Of a DNA stretch of 13,486 nucleotides, positions 12,686 to 13,486 are shown piece by piece. The stretch's first letter is position 1, and the number at the start of each line of letters is the position of its first letter. Under the pieces are notes generated by a model. That model was not told the DNA's origin and ran no database searches. It saw nothing but the letters and a program-made list of their open reading frames with translations. Source of the DNA: Brotonthovivens sp045629925 (lineage in GTDB: Bacteria; Bacillota; Clostridia; Lachnospirales; Lachnospiraceae); contig JAZQSD010000016.1 of the NCBI GenBank assembly GCA_045629925.1, positions 1 to 13,486 of the forward strand, written 5' to 3'. Made by a program: the position numbers and the translations under genes.

Positions 12686-13486
12686 TCATACTTTCTTTAA
12701 TTTTGCAAACGAAGCAAACATTTTCTTGGTTCCTGCAGTGTCAAAATCAACGGTAACTTCATAGTCTCTGCCGCCAGCCACAATAAGCTTTACCAAACCT
12801 TCGCCAAACTTCATGTGACGCACTCTGTCACCCACCTGATATTCCAGTGTTTTGCCCTCTGTAGAAGACGTATTGAAGGATTTGCCAGGCGCAGCCGCAC
12901 TGCTGCTGGAATAACGATTGAAAGCATTGCTGCTAAATGCTTTTTTGGCTGTTACATAAGACTGCTGAGACGGCATCTCTTTAATCGTTTCCTTTGGCAT
13001 CACACCTCGCATGAGTTCTTCTGGAATCTCTTTCACAAATCGTGACACTCTGTTGTACTGAGTCTCTCCTCGCACCATACGCATGCGGGCACTGGTAAGA
13101 GTCAAACGCTCCATGGCACGTGTAATTCCCACATAACAAAGACGTCTCTCTTCCTCAATCTCTGTGGGATCATCTGAAGTAATGGTCATATAACTTGGGA
13201 AAAGGCCATCTTCCATACCTGCAAGGTACACATTCTTAAACTCCAGCCCCTTAGCACTGTGCATTGTCATCAGCACTACATAATCACTATTTTCATCAAG
13301 GCCATCAATATCAGCGATCAGAGCAACCTCTTCCAAAAAGGCGCTCAGTCCGCCATTTTCTGTCTCTTCATCAAAACCAGCTGCCTTGCTGAGCAATTCA
13401 TCGATATTTTCAATTCTTGCTCTGGCTTCCTCTGTTTCTTCCAATTCAAGCTCCTGTACATAACCTGTATCTTCCAGAATCTGATC
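12686..13486 (-). CDS. pcrA: ATP-dependent DNA helicase PcrA (UvrD/Rep family), C-terminal part
   Basis: The frame is open from the right edge of the window to a TGA at 12686, giving 266 residues of a protein that is normally about 740 long; the N-terminal two thirds lie outside. DQILEDTGYVQEL at the edge belongs to domain 2B/2A of PcrA. VVLMTMHSAKGLEFKNVYLA is helicase motif V, and EEERRLCYVGITRAMERL is motif VI with the arginine finger region. A variable linker follows. The last ~50 residues (YQVGDRVRHMKFGEGLV to the end) form the Tudor-like C-terminal domain that contacts RNA polymerase in Gram-positive PcrA. The role is 3'-5' unwinding in repair, replication restart and removal of stalled polymerase. 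No obvious intrinsic terminator follows the stop. Confidence 0.95.
   Translation of the reverse strand, partial: DQILEDTGYVQELELEETEEARARIENIDELLSKAAGFDEETENGGLSAFLEEVALIADIDGLDENSDYVVLMTMHSAKGLEFKNVYLAGMEDGLFPSYMTITSDDPTEIEEERRLCYVGITRAMERLTLTSARMRMVRGETQYNRVSRFVKEIPEELMRGVMPKETIKEMPSQQSYVTAKKAFSSNAFNRYSSSSAAAPGKSFNTSSTEGKTLEYQVGDRVRHMKFGEGLVKLIVAGGRDYEVTVDFDTAGTKKMFASFAKLKKV

Noticed and set aside
12656..12690. Terminator directly after pcrA
   Set aside because: Only a 4-bp complementarity (TGAG/CTCA) was found with no T-tract after it; not enough to call.
1..13486. CRISPR array, transposase, insertion sequence ends, tRNA or rRNA genes
   Set aside because: No regularly spaced repeats, transposase motifs or tRNA/rRNA-like sequences were seen anywhere in the window.

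Overview
The window looks like a stretch of chromosome from a low-to-moderate-GC anaerobic Firmicute of the Clostridia, probably a Lachnospiraceae- or Eubacteriales-type gut bacterium. This is inferred from strong AGGAGG-type ribosome binding sites, TTGACA/TATAAT-type promoters, PucR-type regulation, a butyrate kinase/phosphotransacylase pair, methylglyoxal synthase and a PcrA helicase with a C-terminal Tudor-like segment. No species call is possible from sequence reading alone. Both ends cut through genes: a LysR regulator on the left (N-terminus missing) and pcrA on the right (only the C-terminal part is present).

Layout. (1) 1-843, + strand: LysR-type regulator, ending in a bidirectional terminator (848-894). 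(2) 910-2871, - strand: an iron-sulfur-flavoprotein-like reductase with a C-terminal zinc ribbon, and an HSL-type alpha/beta hydrolase, each with its own sigma-A-like promoter. (3) 3040-7387, - strand: a five-gene operon encoding an SCP-x-like thiolase-fold enzyme, a DUF35 zinc-ribbon/OB partner, a stand-alone PCP-like acyl carrier protein, a divergent phosphotransacetylase-family enzyme and a butyrate-kinase-family acyl kinase. It closes with a terminator at 2983-3016. (4) 7388-7895: a divergent regulatory region of about 500 bp with two copies of a GTGC-N4-GCAC dyad and a set of interleaved long inverted repeats. (5) 7896-9458, + strand: a PucR/CdaR-family regulator facing away from the operon. 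(6) 9547-12194, - strand: rlmD-like rRNA methyltransferase, mgsA and a nitroreductase, closely spaced and behind one good promoter. (7) 12317-12574, - strand: a small single-span membrane protein with a very acidic tail, with its own promoters and terminator. (8) 12686-13486, - strand: the end of pcrA.

How the genes may work together. The most interesting unit is the thiolase / DUF35 / carrier protein / phosphotransacylase / acyl kinase operon and its divergent PucR-type regulator. The last two enzymes would turn an acyl thioester into acyl phosphate and then ATP plus a free acid. The first three look like a complex that makes or breaks a carbon-carbon bond on a CoA- or carrier-bound acyl group. 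The simplest inference is a catabolic, energy-conserving module for a beta-keto or beta-hydroxy acyl compound whose identity cannot be read from the sequence. One dyad sits about 42.5 bp upstream of the predicted operon start, where a class II activator would bind next to a poor -35. The other sits just downstream of the predicted pucR start. This suggests that the PucR-type protein activates the operon and limits its own synthesis. The remaining genes (rlmD, mgsA, pcrA) look like ordinary housekeeping chromosome.
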